DNA of 64,000 nucleotides from Candidatus Aenigmatarchaeota archaeon (lineage in GTDB: Archaea; Aenigmatarchaeota; Aenigmatarchaeia; CG10238-14; SCSR01): NCBI GenBank assembly GCA_016181005.1, contig JACPAE010000004.1, positions 9,865 through 73,864 of the forward strand, given 5' to 3'. A model generated the notes under the pieces. The model searched no databases and was not told where the DNA came from. It saw nothing but the letters and a program-made list of their open reading frames with translations. How positions within the stretch are numbered: position 1 is the stretch's first letter; each line of letters starts with the position of its first letter. Positions 16,816 to 25,495 of the stretch are shown in pieces. The position numbers were made by a program, and so were the translations under genes.

Positions 16816-18150
16816 CTACAAGAAAACTTTGATTTTCCTCTTCCCGACAATCGCCCTGAAAACTTCCTTTCCAATGTCCGAATCCTTGGCAACTTTAATG
16901 TTTCCATTCTTTCCTATAGTCGCGGAAAAAATGAATTTGTCTTCAATAAACAGGCTTGCAGCCTTGCCGATGAACCTCCTGTCAAAAACAAATTCCACGC
17001 TGTTGCCCTTTTCATAAGTCTCGAAAAGAATCTCGTTCCCAAGTGCGGCGGTCTTGGGTTCGATGTCTATCTTTATCCCCAGCTTGTCTTCCAATGCATT
17101 AACAGTAGAACCCTCCTTCCCGATTATCCTCGGCACAACGCTATTGTCAACCTTCACAACAACTTTGTTTTCTGATACAAGCTCAACTATTGCACGCGGA
17201 TCAAACTTCCTTATGTCCTGCATTATCCTCTCTGCCGCAAGCTTCTTCACTGGAGAAATTCCCGCGGCAGTCTCCTTCACAGGTACGATGACCTTCTCCT
17301 CGCCGAACGTGTAAATCTCGTATTCCAGCTTCTCTGTCTCAAAGTCCCTTATCTCGACCAAAGGCCTTGCAAGATCAGCTTCCATCATTCCGCTGGGAAC
17401 TTTCACCGTCAAATCCAGGTCGTATATCTTCTTCACCTGCCCATCCTTCACGAAAATGACAGTGTCTACCACGTGCGGGATAACTCCCAGCTCCACTCTT
17501 CCAATGAATCTCTGGATTGCGTCAATAGCCTGGCTTGCATGCACAACACCCACCATTCCGACTCCAGCCAACCTCAAGTCCGAGAATATTTCGAAATCTT
17601 TCGTCTTCCTTACTTCGTCGAATGCGGAATAGTCTGGCCGGACAAGGAGCAGAATGTCCGCAGTCTTTTCAAAGTCCCCTTCAAGAGGCCCGTACTGCGT
17701 GACCTCGTCAGGAACCTGCAAGTCGCGCGGCGATTCCAGCGTCTTCACTATCTTTCCTTGCTTCTGATAAAACTCTACAAGGCTTGCGCACAATGTCGAC
17801 TTGCCAGAGCCAGGCGGGCCTGCGATTACAACCCCCTCAGCCTTTTTCCTCAACCTGTCCATTAACTTGTCAGAAAGCTTGTAATCTTCCAGCGTAAGCT
17901 TTACCACAGGCCTTACAATCGTGACCTCCATCCCGTCAGAAAACGGTGGTCGCGTTATTGAAATCCTGAACCTGCCAAACTGTATAACCGTTGCACCCGA
18001 ACGCACAATTTCAAACGAGCCTTCGTCGCTGACTCTTGTCGCTTCGGATATCTCTCTGATAATTTCCTCTAGCTGAACCCTTGTCATTTTTTCTCCACTC
18101 AACTTCATCAGCTCGAAATTTCCGGGCTTGCCCCTTTTTGCCATGGGCAC
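16816..18150 (-). CDS. ATPase-KH half of a PIN-ATPase-KH (PINA-type) protein
   Basis: Second part of the archaeal PIN/PilT-type ATPase/KH protein; PINA relatives act on Holliday junctions. ATPase core: Walker A IAGPPGSGKSTL near residue 110 and a Walker B-like ADILLLVRPDY. A KH domain follows (VPRIIGKEGSTVNALEDKLG, GKEG loop near 350). Start GTG 18150 or ATG 18144; the first residues MAKRGKPGNFEL normally sit inside a single fused chain. The PIN half is encoded in another frame just upstream with a 43-nt overlap. Added together (168 + 444) the length fits one intact protein, so this is a split or frameshifted gene. Confidence 0.82.
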   Translation of the reverse strand: MPMAKRGKPGNFELMKLSGEKMTRVQLEEIIREISEATRVSDEGSFEIVRSGATVIQFGRFRISITRPPFSDGMEVTIVRPVVKLTLEDYKLSDKLMDRLRKKAEGVVIAGPPGSGKSTLCASLVEFYQKQGKIVKTLESPRDLQVPDEVTQYGPLEGDFEKTADILLLVRPDYSAFDEVRKTKDFEIFSDLRLAGVGMVGVVHASQAIDAIQRFIGRVELGVIPHVVDTVIFVKDGQVKKIYDLDLTVKVPSGMMEADLARPLVEIRDFETEKLEYEIYTFGEEKVIVPVKETAAGISPVKKLAAERIMQDIRKFDPRAIVELVSENKVVVKVDNSVVPRIIGKEGSTVNALEDKLGIKIDIEPKTAALGNEILFETYEKGNSVEFVFDRRFIGKAASLFIEDKFIFSATIGKNGNIKVAKDSDIGKEVFRAIVGKRKIKVFL

Positions 18151-18605
18151 GATATCGTGTCGGTCGTGAAGAACTGTTCAAATTTCAGCCCCTCGGACTT
18201 TATCTCAGCGGGTATGTGCTTTACCTTTGCGCCTTCGGCCTCGCCGACAAGCGCCTGCACGTAATCAGCCGTATAAAGAACGCCACCCTCAGCCTTTGCT
18301 ACGTCTCTGATAAGGGCGTCCATCCTTCCGGATTTGGCCAGCTTGATATCCTCAATCGACGGCCTTTCACCGGTGAATCTTAGCTTGATGTCCTTCTTGT
18401 CGCACAAACTGCGCAACCTTTTAAGTTCACCCAGACCTACGAATCCGGGTTCTCTTCCTTTTGAAGCCTGGGCCTGGAGCTCGTCCAGCACCGCGTACGG
18501 GACAATTATTTCTGCGTTATCCAGCTCCCCGCTTTCAATCATCTCGGAAATCTTCGCATCGACAATTATCGATGTGTCCAAAATGATACGTTCTTTTTCA
18601 TTCAT
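18108..18605 (-). CDS. PIN-domain half of a PIN-ATPase-KH protein
   Basis: PIN nuclease domain with the expected acidic residues: LDTSIIVD near the start, VLDELQAQ, and GRMDALIRDVAKAEG then YTADYVQAL. ATG 18605 is preferred to the longer ATT-initiated frame because GGAGTGA lies a few bases upstream. The frame ends shortly after KFEQFFTTDT; intact homologues continue into the ATPase via a linker of roughly ten residues that is missing here. It starts 6 nt after the hisS stop, so it belongs to the hisS operon. Confidence 0.8.
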   Translation of the reverse strand: MNEKERIILDTSIIVDAKISEMIESGELDNAEIIVPYAVLDELQAQASKGREPGFVGLGELKRLRSLCDKKDIKLRFTGERPSIEDIKLAKSGRMDALIRDVAKAEGGVLYTADYVQALVGEAEGAKVKHIPAEIKSEGLKFEQFFTTDTISCPWQKGASPEISS

Positions 18606-18610
18606 GTAAA

Positions 18611-19849
18611 TCACTCCTTTAATAATGAAATAATATTCTTCAGAGGCAATTCCCTCTGTTTACCAGTTTTCATCTCCTTTAACTTAAACTTTTTCTTTTT
18701 CAACTCCTTTTTTCCCACAATGAGGACATAAGGAATCTTTGCATTACTTGCATATTCCATTTGTTTCCCAAAGCTTCTTCCCATCAAATCCATTTGGGTT
18801 TTTACACCATTCTTTCTCAGCTCCGCAGATATCTTTATGGCGTCAGCAATCAGTAAAACGTCAACATTGGCGACAAAAATGCTTGTAGTTGAATTTTCAT
18901 TTTTGAATAAATTATTTTCCTTCATAACTTCCATTACCCTGTCAATTCCCAATGATATTCCGGTTGCAGGCAAATCCTGCGCACCAATTGCCTTAATCAG
19001 ATTGTCGTATCTGCCCCCTCCGCCACAAGAAACTTTGGCGCCTAACATCACTTCAAACACGATAGAAGTGTAATATTCCAATCCACGCACAAGCGAAATA
19101 TCGAACTGCAATCTTTTTTCAATGCCGAATTTCTTTGCTAGACGAAAAAGTTCCTCTAATTCTTCCTTACCTTTGTTATCCATTATTTTGTTCAAATCAT
19201 TCTGTTTCAGAATTTTCAAAACAGCATTCGGTTTAATCCCCTTTTTCTTAAGTTCAGCCTCAACTCCATCAAAGCCAATTTTGTCCAGCTTGTCAATGCT
19301 TCTAAATACTTCGATTATCTTCTCTTTGTTTACAACACCTTCAAGCAAATCCTGCAGCAATTTCCTGCTGTTGACTCTTATTTTGTATACTTTGAATCCT
19401 AGTTTGTTTAAAATCTCGCAAACTGCAGCCAAACATTCGACATCCGACAGCAGTGATTTGCTACCAACAACATCAATGTCAGCCTGCCAAAATTCCCGCC
19501 ACCTCATTGCCTGGGGATTATCATATCTCCATACTTTGTCGATTGCATAGCGCTTGAAAGGTTTCGGCAACGAATTAGATGAAACAACTCTGGTCATCGG
19601 CATTGTCAAATCAAATCTCAGCCCCAGCTCACGGTCAGACTTGTCCTTGAAATAATAAATCTCATCTTTAACAGCTTCACCTAATCCACCCTTGGCAGAA
19701 AGCAATTCAAAACTTTCGAACGCAGGTGTAACCAGTGGCTCAAAGCCGTACTTCTCAAAAACTTCCCTACAGATTTGTACTATCTTCTGTAATTTCGTTG
19801 CGTCTTCAGGTAACAAATCTCTTGTACCCTTTGGAGGTTGCAGTTTCAT
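18611..19849 (-). CDS. hisS: Histidyl-tRNA synthetase
   Basis: Class II synthetase charging tRNA-His, 412 residues. Motif 2 is in GLRFDLTMPMTRVV and KRYAIDKVWRYDNPQAMRWR, the HisA box is LVRGLEYYTSIVFEV, motif 3 is GISLGIDRVM, and an anticodon-binding domain follows (VDVLLIADAIKISAELRKNG). Length and order are normal. It is the first gene of a minus-strand pair with the PIN-ATPase gene. Confidence 0.95.
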   Translation of the reverse strand: MKLQPPKGTRDLLPEDATKLQKIVQICREVFEKYGFEPLVTPAFESFELLSAKGGLGEAVKDEIYYFKDKSDRELGLRFDLTMPMTRVVSSNSLPKPFKRYAIDKVWRYDNPQAMRWREFWQADIDVVGSKSLLSDVECLAAVCEILNKLGFKVYKIRVNSRKLLQDLLEGVVNKEKIIEVFRSIDKLDKIGFDGVEAELKKKGIKPNAVLKILKQNDLNKIMDNKGKEELEELFRLAKKFGIEKRLQFDISLVRGLEYYTSIVFEVMLGAKVSCGGGGRYDNLIKAIGAQDLPATGISLGIDRVMEVMKENNLFKNENSTTSIFVANVDVLLIADAIKISAELRKNGVKTQMDLMGRSFGKQMEYASNAKIPYVLIVGKKELKKKKFKLKEMKTGKQRELPLKNIISLLKE

Positions 19850-19974
19850 ACTAAATATCTTGCTTTTGTCGTTAGAAAAAGGGCTGGATAGAATTAATTC
19901 ACTCTTTGATGTGAAGTATACCGCCCTTCACTTTTATCACAAAATCACATTAATTTTCGAGTTTAAAAAGGCCA

Positions 19975-20577
19975 CTATTTTCTCCCGTTTGCAACGCATG
20001 CTAGCCATTCCCTAACGTCAGAGCCGTAAACCATAGCTCTCAAATCTGGAAGCAATTCTGAGAGTGGCGTCCCGTAACTATCATCACTGCCAAAATAGCC
20101 GTCGTCAGAAGGATTCATGGCATTGTACTCATCGTTCAGCATTTTTATTCTCGGCAGATGGCGCCTGCTGCTGACATGTGCAATTCTTGTGCCCAAATTT
20201 CTGGATGCAACTGTCTGATAACCCACTTCAATATTTTCCCTAGTCGAACTTGATATCGTGCTAGGTATTATTATTCTTTCCTTTTGTACACCCTGCATTA
20301 TCAACTCGTTAACGGCAGCAATAATTTCACGATATCCTCCTAAAGGAATGAAATGATCTACTATATCTTGTTTGTGCAAATAAGCTGCATCAGTAGCTCT
20401 GATCTTTGTTACGTCGTCTCCAGCACCATAGACAAAGGCCACATCAAAATGCCCCGAAGTGTTGTATGATTTGATTGTCGGACAGTCCCCCAATTTCAAT
20501 GCATAAACAGAACCTAATGCAAGAACGGCAGATCCGAATATCCCTAATAAGGAATAAGCCAGCCTTCTGAAATCCAT
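19975..20577 (-). CDS. DUF218/YdcF-like membrane-anchored protein
   Basis: A 200-residue protein with one N-terminal membrane helix (about 5-28) and an external DUF218-like domain. Conserved positions visible: VYGAGDD near the first strand, STISSSTRENIEVG (S-T-x-E-N motif) and the H-rich HVSSRRHLPRI segment. The family is linked to envelope or cofactor metabolism in bacteria, but its reaction is not established. Isolated between hisS and the small zinc-finger gene. Confidence 0.65.
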   Translation of the reverse strand: MDFRRLAYSLLGIFGSAVLALGSVYALKLGDCPTIKSYNTSGHFDVAFVYGAGDDVTKIRATDAAYLHKQDIVDHFIPLGGYREIIAAVNELIMQGVQKERIIIPSTISSSTRENIEVGYQTVASRNLGTRIAHVSSRRHLPRIKMLNDEYNAMNPSDDGYFGSDDSYGTPLSELLPDLRAMVYGSDVREWLACVANGRK

Positions 20578-20601
20578 AATCTTAAAACAACTTCAAATTA
20601 T

Positions 20602-20733
20602 TTAACTTAATTCGGCTTTCGCCCCGAACTTTGTACACCTGTCGCAAACTTCTATGAGCGCACCTTCGATCTTTGCAGGACTCAATTTCGGATAATCTTT
20701 TCCACAGCATGTGCATTCTGACGTAGTCATCAT
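20602..20733 (-). CDS. Small MBF1-like zinc-finger protein (43 aa)
   Basis: ATG at 20733 (a second ATG follows), stop TAA at 20602-20604. Two CxxC pairs are visible (CTCC at 7-10 and CDRC at 30-33). Segments CGKDYPKLSPAKIEGAL and CDRCTKFGAKA closely resemble the N-terminal zinc ribbon of archaeal MBF1 transcription co-activators. The helix-turn-helix that normally follows is absent. It could be a stand-alone regulator or a truncated MBF1. Confidence 0.65.
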   Translation of the reverse strand: MMTTSECTCCGKDYPKLSPAKIEGALIEVCDRCTKFGAKAELS

Positions 20734-20883
20734 CTCTAGCTTCAGGTTCTTTACTCAATCTTTATAAATTTTACCTTATAAACTAATGCTATGAGTGGTT
20801 TACGGATTGCCTGCTAGTTCTAAGCTTTTGTTTACTGTACATCCTGCATTAAACTGCATCATTAAAGAGCATAGCAATTCAAA

Positions 20884-23800
20884 ATGATATTTATGGTCAA
20901 AGAAGTGAAGGGGCAATACAATCAGAAGGAGCTGGAACATAGAATAAGGGAATACTGGGAGTCTCACAAAGTTGTGCAAGCTTTAACGAAGTTCGATCCT
21001 ACGAAAAAGAAGTTCTATCTTCTCGACGGCCCTCCTTATGTAAACAATGTTGCCCACGTCGGCCACATAAAGACGACGACAATAAAAGACATCTGGTCCA
21101 AGTTCAAGCTAATGCAGGGATACTCATCATGGTTCCAACCCGGCTTCGACACCCACGGCTTGCCTATTGAGAATATAGTTGAGAAATCGCTGGGAATAAA
21201 ATCTAAGAAAGACATCGAAAAAATTGGTGCGGAGAAGTTCATTCAGGCATGCAAGGAGCATGCAAGCGGAAATGAGAAAGTCTGGCTGGAGCTTTACAAG
21301 AAATTGGGGGCATGGAGAGGATACGTTCCACCTTACATAACTTTTGAAAATTATTACATCGAGTCAGGATGGTGGACAGTCAAGCAGTTGGCAGAAAAGG
21401 GCATGCTTGTAGAAGGAGAGAAATCAACATTCTGGTGCTCGCATTGCGGGACAGCCTTGGCCGGCTACGAAGTTTCCGACAGCTATGCCGATGTGAAAGA
21501 CCCTTACATTTATGTCAAATTCCCTGTGAAAGGAAGGGACAAAGAATTCCTGCTTGCATTCACTACAACTCCGTGGACTTTGGTTGACAATGTCGCTTTA
21601 GCAGTCCATCCGCAGGAATATTACGTCCGTGTAAAGGTTGGTAGTGAGATTTACATTCTTGCCGAAAAGAGGGTGGAAGCTATTTTGAAAGATTTGCTGA
21701 AAAAGGAGAAATACGAAGTTCTGGAAAAGTTCTTCGGCAAGGAATTGGACGGTATAAAGTACCTGCCGGTTTTGTCCGTGCCGGCACAAGAAAAGTTGGA
21801 TAAAGACTCTCATGCACAGCATGTTGTAATGTCAATTCCAGTTCTTAAATCAAAATCCTACAAGCACGGTGTGATTGAGAGAGCGGACGAGATGAAGGAA
21901 TCATTTTTCGATTTCGTCAACGCAGAGGAAGGCACTGGAATAGTTCATGTTGCGCCGGGGCACGGCCCCGAGGACCATTACATGGGCGAGCATTATCGAC
22001 TGCCGACACCGTCTTTCGTTGACGACGAGGGCAAGTTCACAAGCGAGGCGGGAGAATTCAACGGCCTGTTCGTGAAGCAGGCGGACAAGGCGATTGTTGA
22101 AAGACTGGAAAAGCGAAGCTTTCTACTGCACTTTGGATGGATAACGCACTCGTACCCATTATGCTGGAGATGCAAGACCCCGTTGATTTACAGGCTGACA
22201 AAGCAGTGGTTCTTTACGGTCGATTTGATAAAAGAGCTGATGGTGAAGGAAAACAAGAAAGTCAATTGGTTGCCGAAATTTGGCAAGGAAAGATTTCACA
22301 ACTGGCTTGACGATGCGGTGGACTGGTGCGTGTCGCGGCAGAGATATTGGGGAATTCCGTTGCCAATTTGGATCTGCGAGTCGTGCGACAGAAAGGAAAT
22401 TATAGGAGGGCTTGGGGAACTGAAGGAAAGGGCCGCCAACGAACTGCCGCACAATATAGACCTGCACAAGCATGTAGTGGACAAAATAGAGCTCACATGC
22501 ATCTGCGGCTCCAGGATGAAAAGGGTGCCGGACGTCCTTGATGTTTGGTTTGATTCAGGCATAGCGCCATGGGCTTCGCTAGGATATCCCTACAAGAACA
22601 AGGAGCTTTTCGAAAGCCTGTGGCCAGCGGACATGATATGCGAGAGCCAGGACCAAATCAGGGGATGGTTCTATAGCCTGATGTTCTCGGGTGTGGCTAC
22701 TTTTGATATGGCACCATACAAGTCAGTCTCATTGATGGGATGGGTTCTTGACGAGAAAGGAGAGAAGATGAGCAAGTCCCTTGGAAATGTCATTTGGGCT
22801 GAGGAGGCGCTTGCGCAACTAGGTTCCGACATAACGCGTCTTTACTTCTGCTGGGAGGTCGCCCCGTGGGAGGTGCAGAACTTCAGCTACAAGACTGCAG
22901 ACGAGATAAGAAAAGCGCTGAACATTCTTTGGAACTCCTACACATTTTTCACCACATATTCGACGGAAAACCTCAAGCCTACATTTAGGAATCTAAAAAT
23001 CGAGGACAAGTGGATATTGTCAAAGCTAAACTCCCTGATAAAGGAAGTTACGGAGAACTATGAGAATTTTGAATTCCATCTTGCCGGCAGGAGCATAGTC
23101 AACTTCGTCGTGAACGACCTGAGCAGGTTTTACATCAAGCTTATACGGGATAGGGTGTGGGTTACCGAGTCCGGCAGCGACAAGAATGTCGCACTATCAG
23201 TTTTGCGCGAATGCCTGATGACTGTGTCAAAACTCCTGGCGCCCATAACTCCGTTTATTTCAGAAGAGATCTTCCTTAATCTGGACGGCAGTAAAAAGTC
23301 AGTGTTCATGTCAGAGTGGCCGGAAGAAGACAAGCTTTACGTGGACAAGCATCTGGAGAGGCACATGGAGATTGCCAAGGAAATAATCGAGGCGGCGCTG
23401 GCAGCAAGGCAGATAGGAAATCTCAAGCTTAGGCAACCTGTGTCGGAAATCTTTGTTAAGGCTGAGAAGGATCATGTCATCGAAGCGGTGGAAAAGTTAG
23501 CAAGCGTGATAATGTTCATGTGCAACAGCAAGTCGATAAGCACCATGGTGGACAGTCCAATTGGAAACTTTGCCGACTTTCAGTTCAAGCACGGCAAGGT
23601 TTTTGTGAACAAGGAAATATCTCAAAATCTGCTCGAAGAAACTCTTGTCAGGGAAGTGGTGAGGAAAATCCAGTCAATGAGGAAGGAAAACAAGTTCCAG
23701 GTAAAAGAGAGCATCCTGCTAACCTTGGACTCGGACGAAGATAGTAAAGATGTGTTGAAGAACTACTCACAGCAGATAGCAAAAGAAGTCGGTGCGTACG

Positions 23801-23892
23801 AGATAATTTTAGGCAAGGTCGAAGGCGCATACAAAGACAAACTGGAATTTAGTGGAAAGAAGATTAGCCTGGGATTCGACAGAATCAAATAA
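20884..23892 (+). CDS. ileS: Isoleucyl-tRNA synthetase
   Basis: Class I synthetase, 1002 residues. The HIGH-type motif is in GPPYVNNVAHVGHIKTTT (HVGH), the CP1 editing insertion carries FTTTPWTLVDNVALAVHP and the WGIPLPIW element, KMSKS is in EKMSKSLGN, and a C-terminal anticodon-binding domain follows. An in-frame ATG at 20893 (MVKEVKGQYN) is an alternative start. Zinc ligands CSHCG and a C-x2-C pair near 518 are present. The end overlaps a convergent transporter gene by 8 nt. Length is normal. Confidence 0.95.
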   Translation: MIFMVKEVKGQYNQKELEHRIREYWESHKVVQALTKFDPTKKKFYLLDGPPYVNNVAHVGHIKTTTIKDIWSKFKLMQGYSSWFQPGFDTHGLPIENIVEKSLGIKSKKDIEKIGAEKFIQACKEHASGNEKVWLELYKKLGAWRGYVPPYITFENYYIESGWWTVKQLAEKGMLVEGEKSTFWCSHCGTALAGYEVSDSYADVKDPYIYVKFPVKGRDKEFLLAFTTTPWTLVDNVALAVHPQEYYVRVKVGSEIYILAEKRVEAILKDLLKKEKYEVLEKFFGKELDGIKYLPVLSVPAQEKLDKDSHAQHVVMSIPVLKSKSYKHGVIERADEMKESFFDFVNAEEGTGIVHVAPGHGPEDHYMGEHYRLPTPSFVDDEGKFTSEAGEFNGLFVKQADKAIVERLEKRSFLLHFGWITHSYPLCWRCKTPLIYRLTKQWFFTVDLIKELMVKENKKVNWLPKFGKERFHNWLDDAVDWCVSRQRYWGIPLPIWICESCDRKEIIGGLGELKERAANELPHNIDLHKHVVDKIELTCICGSRMKRVPDVLDVWFDSGIAPWASLGYPYKNKELFESLWPADMICESQDQIRGWFYSLMFSGVATFDMAPYKSVSLMGWVLDEKGEKMSKSLGNVIWAEEALAQLGSDITRLYFCWEVAPWEVQNFSYKTADEIRKALNILWNSYTFFTTYSTENLKPTFRNLKIEDKWILSKLNSLIKEVTENYENFEFHLAGRSIVNFVVNDLSRFYIKLIRDRVWVTESGSDKNVALSVLRECLMTVSKLLAPITPFISEEIFLNLDGSKKSVFMSEWPEEDKLYVDKHLERHMEIAKEIIEAALAARQIGNLKLRQPVSEIFVKAEKDHVIEAVEKLASVIMFMCNSKSISTMVDSPIGNFADFQFKHGKVFVNKEISQNLLEETLVREVVRKIQSMRKENKFQVKESILLTLDSDEDSKDVLKNYSQQIAKEVGAYEIILGKVEGAYKDKLEFSGKKISLGFDRIK

Positions 23893-25099
23893 GCCCAAAG
23901 AACCAGAGAACAACAGGCAAAATGAGAACCCCCATCAGCAGGCTTCTTTTAACTTTTGTCAGCGGTGCGATTAATCCTATTGCTGTTGAGACGGCAAGGA
24001 TTAGGATTCCATAAAGCCCGGCAAAGATGATAGTTAGGACAATGAGCGTTGCAATTACTGCGATTGAAAGTTTGTCGTAAGGAAGCCTCTCAATCAAGAA
24101 CAGACATCTCTTGCTTAGGAACAGGGTTACAATCGCACCCATACCTGCCGACAAAAGCGCGACGCCAGTCAACAGGAGTAGCTCGTTAAAGCCGAAGCTT
24201 TCCACCAACTTCTCGACAGCGGCCGCCGCACCTGACCTTGTCTTGCCTATGGTGTACAGTGCCGCAAGTGCAAATAAAGCATTTGCAGTGTTTATTCCTC
24301 CTAATGAAACTAGATACTCCTTATCATCTCTCTTCCTTGTAATTATTTGCACCAGCGTGCCGGCTTGAGCCGAGCCCATGCCTGGAAGTATTCCCACAAT
24401 GAGCCCGGAGAAAAATCCTTTTATCGAACCAATTATGGCAACTGATTTCTCCACCACGCCAAAATTCTTGATTTGGGCAACAAGCCTAGTCTTGTCATTC
24501 AGGCTGATTAGCAGCGTGCTTATTCCAAATAATCCGCTGAACAGCGGAAAGAACACGTAATCTGGTTGCACAAGATAACTATTCAACACTACAATCCCTA
24601 ATATCCCGGACAGAACAAAAACAACTAATCCCCAGAATTTCTGAACGCCTTTTTCTGTCGCAATCATGACTGTCACGACAGCAAGAAGAATGAAGTGGAT
24701 GTAATTCTTTATTATGCCATACGCATACGGCAGCACTTTCACAAGAACTGGCAGTGTCAAAACAAACAAAAGAACAACTCCAATCCCCCCAACAACACTG
24801 AGATAAACCGCCTCCAAGCCCTTTCCCTCCAACAACAACCTGTGGCCTGGCAGCACTCCCAATGCTGTATCATCTTCAGGCGCTCCAAGGAAGACCGAAG
24901 GTATGAAATTCACAATCGTGTTGACAACAACCATGGAAATTATGAATGCGATAATTGCATGCAATGGATATGCAGAAAGGAAAGGCAGAGCGCCAAGCAT
25001 CAGAACTATTATTGTGTTCGGGTGAATCCCCGGCAACAGCCCAGCGACAACTCCTGCAACGACTCCCAAGGCGATAAAAACAAGTATTTCAAAGAACAT
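23885..25099 (-). CDS. TctA-family (DUF112) multi-pass membrane transporter
   Basis: A 404-residue membrane protein with about twelve hydrophobic segments. The repeated glycine/proline motifs GLLPGIHPNTI near residue 25 and GILPGMGSAQAG near 240 are the signature of the TctA permease family. In bacteria TctA works with a small TctB and a periplasmic binding protein to import tricarboxylates; neither is adjacent, so this is an archaeal stand-alone member with unknown substrate. It abuts the OB-fold gene (1 nt gap), so the two are co-transcribed. Confidence 0.8.
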   Translation of the reverse strand: MFFEILVFIALGVVAGVVAGLLPGIHPNTIIVLMLGALPFLSAYPLHAIIAFIISMVVVNTIVNFIPSVFLGAPEDDTALGVLPGHRLLLEGKGLEAVYLSVVGGIGVVLLFVLTLPVLVKVLPYAYGIIKNYIHFILLAVVTVMIATEKGVQKFWGLVVFVLSGILGIVVLNSYLVQPDYVFFPLFSGLFGISTLLISLNDKTRLVAQIKNFGVVEKSVAIIGSIKGFFSGLIVGILPGMGSAQAGTLVQIITRKRDDKEYLVSLGGINTANALFALAALYTIGKTRSGAAAAVEKLVESFGFNELLLLTGVALLSAGMGAIVTLFLSKRCLFLIERLPYDKLSIAVIATLIVLTIIFAGLYGILILAVSTAIGLIAPLTKVKRSLLMGVLILPVVLWFFGLI

Positions 25100-25100
25100 G

Positions 25101-25454
25101 TCACCGTATCTCTTTGGGTATTATTTCCAGCTTGCCTTCATAGTTGTCTATTTTTCCAAGAAGGCAGGTGTTATCGCCTTTCTTCAATCCATCGACATTG
25201 ATTTTGCTAGTGTTGAACACGATTGCATCTATCTCGCCTGTGTGGTCTTCGAGGATCAGAAAAGTGTGGCCAGTCTTGGAAGTCGACAGGGAGCTTATCT
25301 TGCCGCAGACCTGGACGTTCTTTCCCACGTCATCGAAGGTTATCTTTCCTGTGGGCGTCACAACCGGCTGGACATTCTGCGAAGCGATGTAGATAATAAG
25401 CAGTCCCACTAGCGATGACGCCAAAGCCAGATAAAGCAAAACCTTGTTCTCCAT
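25101..25454 (-). CDS. Membrane-anchored OB-fold protein
   Basis: A 117-residue protein with an N-terminal membrane helix (LLYLALASSLVGLLIIYIA) and an OB-fold of the tRNA_anti/nucleic-acid binding type (VGKNVQVCGKISSLSTSKTG, then GEIDAIVFNT and LLGKIDNYEGKLEII). The anchor places the OB domain at the membrane, perhaps outside. It is co-directional with the TctA-like gene. Function unknown; binding of nucleic acid or saccharide are both possible. Confidence 0.6.
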   Translation of the reverse strand: MENKVLLYLALASSLVGLLIIYIASQNVQPVVTPTGKITFDDVGKNVQVCGKISSLSTSKTGHTFLILEDHTGEIDAIVFNTSKINVDGLKKGDNTCLLGKIDNYEGKLEIIPKEIR

Positions 25455-25495
25455 CTCATTTAAAATTGTATTTCTACAATAAAAATTAGTGCATT

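Noticed and set aside
18125-18160. Programmed frameshift at the A-rich stretch to fuse PIN and ATPase
   Set aside because: The conserved P-M-A-K-R-G segment is already encoded in the ATPase frame before the A run, so slipping there would lose it. The slippery heptamer is also non-standard.
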